Shown in pieces: positions 61,597 through 64,000 of a stretch of DNA of 64,000 nucleotides. Origin of the DNA: Euryarchaeota archaeon UBA558 (GTDB lineage: Archaea > Thermoplasmatota > Poseidoniia > Poseidoniales > Thalassarchaeaceae); NCBI GenBank assembly GCA_002507175.1, contig DAZE01000005.1, positions 64,540 to 128,539 of the forward strand, given 5' to 3'. The stretch's first letter is position 1. Every line of letters begins with the position of its first letter. The position numbers and the translations under genes are program-made. The notes beneath the pieces are model-generated. The model had not been told where the DNA came from, did not search any database, and worked only from the letters and a program-made list of their open reading frames with translations.

Positions 61597-64000
61597 ATGA
61601 TGGCGTACGGGCCCGATAGGTCAAACCTTCCCGCCCTGTTAATGGCCATTGTCATAATTTGCTCCTACAATCAACCAATAGAATACAATGGCAGCCAACA
61701 AAAAATGGAGACTCACAGCGATTCTGGACTGGCTGCAAATTTCGATCACCCACAAATAGGTGTCTTTGGGATTGAGATTGAAACCCTTACCTTCGATGCT
61801 TCTGAAGCCTATGGCTCTGAAGCAGATGGTGACTGCACGCCACCGATAGTCTGTCCAGAGGCCGAGCCTCCAAACAAGGAGTACAGCTTGGATGGGTCAT
61901 CATCGGTCCTTGGTCCCAACCATGGGATAATCAAGATGGATGGGATGTTGTACTTCGACGCAAACAACCCAAGATCACAACTCCAACAATATGATCCCAC
62001 AACTGGCTCTCTCTCGGAGATCACTTCGATTGCCCCGACCAATAGCCTAGGAGGCCAAATTGGAAAATACGGTGGAATCACACCACTCAATCACATAGTC
62101 TACTTCGACGCCTCCCACCAGTCCTCAGGTTCAGAACTCTGGGCTTATAATCCACAGAACGACAGCTACTGGATGGTCATGGATATCCGTCCAGGCATCA
62201 CGGCCAGCAAGCCTGGGAGCATTACCGGCCTAGTGGCCATGTCAGGAAAATTGTGGTTTAATGCTGATGACGGCGTGAGCGGCAATGAGCTGTGGACCCA
62301 CGATCCCATTACTGGAATCACAGAAATGGTGGTTGACCTAAATATCGGCCAGCAGGGATCGAATCCAGGTACATTCTCAGGTTTGTTTCCCGTTGGCGAT
62401 CGGTGGCTTTTCTTCGATGCAGATGATGGCACCTCTGGCTTTGAGCCTTGGGTTATTGACAGTACCACTGGTTCATTGTCATCACTAGGGGACCTGAATT
62501 CTGGCAACCTACCCAGCCTGCCCGGATTCCAACTAGGGTTCCAATCAGTGGGTACCACTGTAATTTTCGATGCGAACGATGGTATATCCGGAACAGAACT
62601 TTGGGGAGTAGACATTGCAAATCCTGGATCCTCTGCCTCACTGTTATGCGATATCTGGGTAGGTAGCTCCAGTGGCCAGCCAAGCACAAGTTCAGGAGAA
62701 ATAGCGACATTCAGCACGAGGGCATACTTCTCGGCCAGAGATCAGGCACATGGGGCAGAGTTGTGGTCATACGACTCAGCCTCTGACTCCTGCGACCGAC
62801 ACACCGACATAAGGTCCGGCTCTAGTGGAAGCAATCCCGGATCCGCATCTTCTGGGATTCATAGACTGGGCCCTGTAATTGGGTTTTCTGCCAACGATGG
62901 CCAGACAGGCAATGAGCTTTGGATCTACTCTCCGGAGAACAACACAGCATGGCTAACCGTTGATCTCACGATGGGCTCAATATCGTCATATCCAGGTCAA
63001 CACAGCGGTTTTAGCGTGAGTGACGAAGGTATCGTGTACTTCACAGCGTCATCTGACGGAAATGGGTATGAGCCTCATACCTTGGACCTCTCTGATTTCT
63101 CAATCACAACAATAGGTGACATCAGGACAGGGACACAATCAAGCAATCCGGGCCGAAATGGCGGCTACGTCTTCCTGGACAGGGACCTCTACTTCGATGC
63201 GAATGATGGTTCTGGCAGTGACCTGTGGGTAGTCAAGAATGCAACTAACAACTCCGCTGTCTCCTGGTCCGTGCAGCCTCAGCTGCCCTTCGGCTTGGAA
63301 ATATCCTCAGTAGACGGCACTATTTTCGGCGTTCCATTGCAAGTCACACCTCTGACAACATATTCGGTGTCCGCTGTAAACTCAACCGGTGTCATGCGCA
63401 ACATCGAGATTGAGATGGCGATACTATCAGACTTTGATCTCGACGGGACACCAGATTGGGTCCCCGAGAGTATGTCATCATTCACCGAGATGATTTCAGA
63501 TCTAGATGACGATAATGACGGTATGTCCGACACCATGGAAGCAACTGCAGGTACATCGTCACTTGACGTGGACACTGATGATGACGGTTTCTGCGACGGA
63601 ATCAATTCGATACAGGGGACATGCTCTCATGGGCCAGACCCCAGCCCATTGGACCCCGAGATTCCAATCGATACGGATGGAGACATGTTAGCGGATGAGG
63701 ACTTTGATGGAGAAGGGCCTGCAGTTGCGGATGATGATGATGACAATGATGGCTATTTTGATTTCGAAGACGACTTCCCGTTGGACCCAACAGACTGGCT
63801 CGACACCGATGGCGACACAGTGGGAGACCTGTCAGACACAGACGATGACAACGATGGTTTGCCCGACAACGAAGAATCATCGATTGGCACAGATCCAACC
63901 TCAGTAGATTCAGATAATGACGGGATTTGCGATGGCCCATACCAAAGAGACAGTTGCTCAACGGGGCCAGATCCGTATCCAACGAACCCATCACTACCGC
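61597..64000 (+). CDS. Secreted ELWxxD-repeat / Ig / calcium-repeat surface protein (partial, runs off right edge)
   Basis: 801 residues visible with no stop. Signal peptide: basic start then LPALLMAIVIICSYN. Residues about 90-560 contain about seven recurring units with cores like FNADDGVSGNELWTHD and SNPGTFSG, resembling ELWxxDGT repeats of myxobacterial and other surface proteins. An Ig-like (He-PIG type) domain follows (LPFGLEISSVDGTIFGVP). The visible C-terminal part is type-3 calcium repeats (DTDDDG, DSDNDG). ATG at 61597; a second ATG follows directly. Confidence 0.85.
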   Translation, partial: MMAYGPDRSNLPALLMAIVIICSYNQPIEYNGSQQKMETHSDSGLAANFDHPQIGVFGIEIETLTFDASEAYGSEADGDCTPPIVCPEAEPPNKEYSLDGSSSVLGPNHGIIKMDGMLYFDANNPRSQLQQYDPTTGSLSEITSIAPTNSLGGQIGKYGGITPLNHIVYFDASHQSSGSELWAYNPQNDSYWMVMDIRPGITASKPGSITGLVAMSGKLWFNADDGVSGNELWTHDPITGITEMVVDLNIGQQGSNPGTFSGLFPVGDRWLFFDADDGTSGFEPWVIDSTTGSLSSLGDLNSGNLPSLPGFQLGFQSVGTTVIFDANDGISGTELWGVDIANPGSSASLLCDIWVGSSSGQPSTSSGEIATFSTRAYFSARDQAHGAELWSYDSASDSCDRHTDIRSGSSGSNPGSASSGIHRLGPVIGFSANDGQTGNELWIYSPENNTAWLTVDLTMGSISSYPGQHSGFSVSDEGIVYFTASSDGNGYEPHTLDLSDFSITTIGDIRTGTQSSNPGRNGGYVFLDRDLYFDANDGSGSDLWVVKNATNNSAVSWSVQPQLPFGLEISSVDGTIFGVPLQVTPLTTYSVSAVNSTGVMRNIEIEMAILSDFDLDGTPDWVPESMSSFTEMISDLDDDNDGMSDTMEATAGTSSLDVDTDDDGFCDGINSIQGTCSHGPDPSPLDPEIPIDTDGDMLADEDFDGEGPAVADDDDDNDGYFDFEDDFPLDPTDWLDTDGDTVGDLSDTDDDNDGLPDNEESSIGTDPTSVDSDNDGICDGPYQRDSCSTGPDPYPTNPSLP

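Noticed and set aside
1..64000. Insertion sequences, integrases, phage genes or toxin-antitoxin loci
   Set aside because: No transposase, recombinase, terminal inverted repeats or target duplications were recognised on either strand.

Overview
The window looks like chromosomal DNA of a marine euryarchaeon, most likely Marine Group II/III (Poseidoniia and relatives). This is inferred from gene content, not from a marker tree. Archaeal signatures are an L7Ae-eS28-eL24 ribosomal operon, uS2, Cdc48/VAT, PyrB-PyrI, deoxyhypusine synthase, the archaeal tRNA-wyosine enzyme Taw1, NcsA, a geranylgeranyl-reductase-type flavoprotein and PRC-barrel proteins. Bacterial-like aerobic genes sit among them: succinate dehydrogenase, CcmF, UvrB, MsrA and an AlkB-type monooxygenase. 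Genes are packed tightly, GTG and TTG starts are common, neighbours often overlap by 4 bases, and several convergent pairs meet stop to stop.

Layout. 1-3.9 kb: succinate dehydrogenase (sdhC-sdhA-sdhB, reverse), a 35-residue zinc-knuckle ORF and a membrane protein. 4-9 kb: tRNA-Gly(CCC), a giant surface protein (RCC1 repeats, 34-residue Cys repeats, PGF-CTERM-like tail) and an aldehyde dehydrogenase. 9-16 kb: Cdc48 coupled to a PRC-barrel protein, then a DUF4350-like/DUF58/membrane operon. 16-24 kb: NcsA, a membrane-anchored SAP protein, an aldo/keto reductase, pyrBI, a MutS-like ATPase, the ribosomal operon and PRPP synthase. 24-28.5 kb: tRNA-Ile(GAT), a PRC-barrel-like protein, an AT-rich island ahead of a class III aminotransferase, a Rossmann-like protein, an Hc1-like small protein and deoxyhypusine synthase. 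28.5-39 kb: UvrB, UbiA and UbiD (reverse), then a prenyl reductase, CcmF, FKBP and a cupredoxin (forward). 39-44 kb: a lipoprotein, uS2, Dus and a run of three transcription regulators. 44-50 kb: two micro-ORFs, a fused beta-oxidation enzyme and two glycosyltransferases. 49-54 kb: a MacB-like ABC cluster. 54-61.5 kb: Taw1, YbjQ-like proteins, IMP dehydrogenase, MsrA, AlkB-like enzyme and thymidine phosphorylase. 61.6 kb to the right edge: an incomplete secreted repeat protein.

Together the genes fit an aerobic heterotroph: complex II, quinone prenylation/decarboxylation candidates, cytochrome c assembly, a copper protein, beta-oxidation, alkane-type hydroxylation and aldehyde oxidation, plus large calcium-binding surface proteins. 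I see no CRISPR array, insertion sequence, integrase or phage gene. The most unusual items are very small genes that annotation pipelines tend to miss (3234-3341, 27238-27417, 44007-44223), an exact in-frame 63-bp duplication at the start of an FtsX-like permease, and the multi-repeat surface proteins. All family calls were made by eye from motifs; no database was searched.
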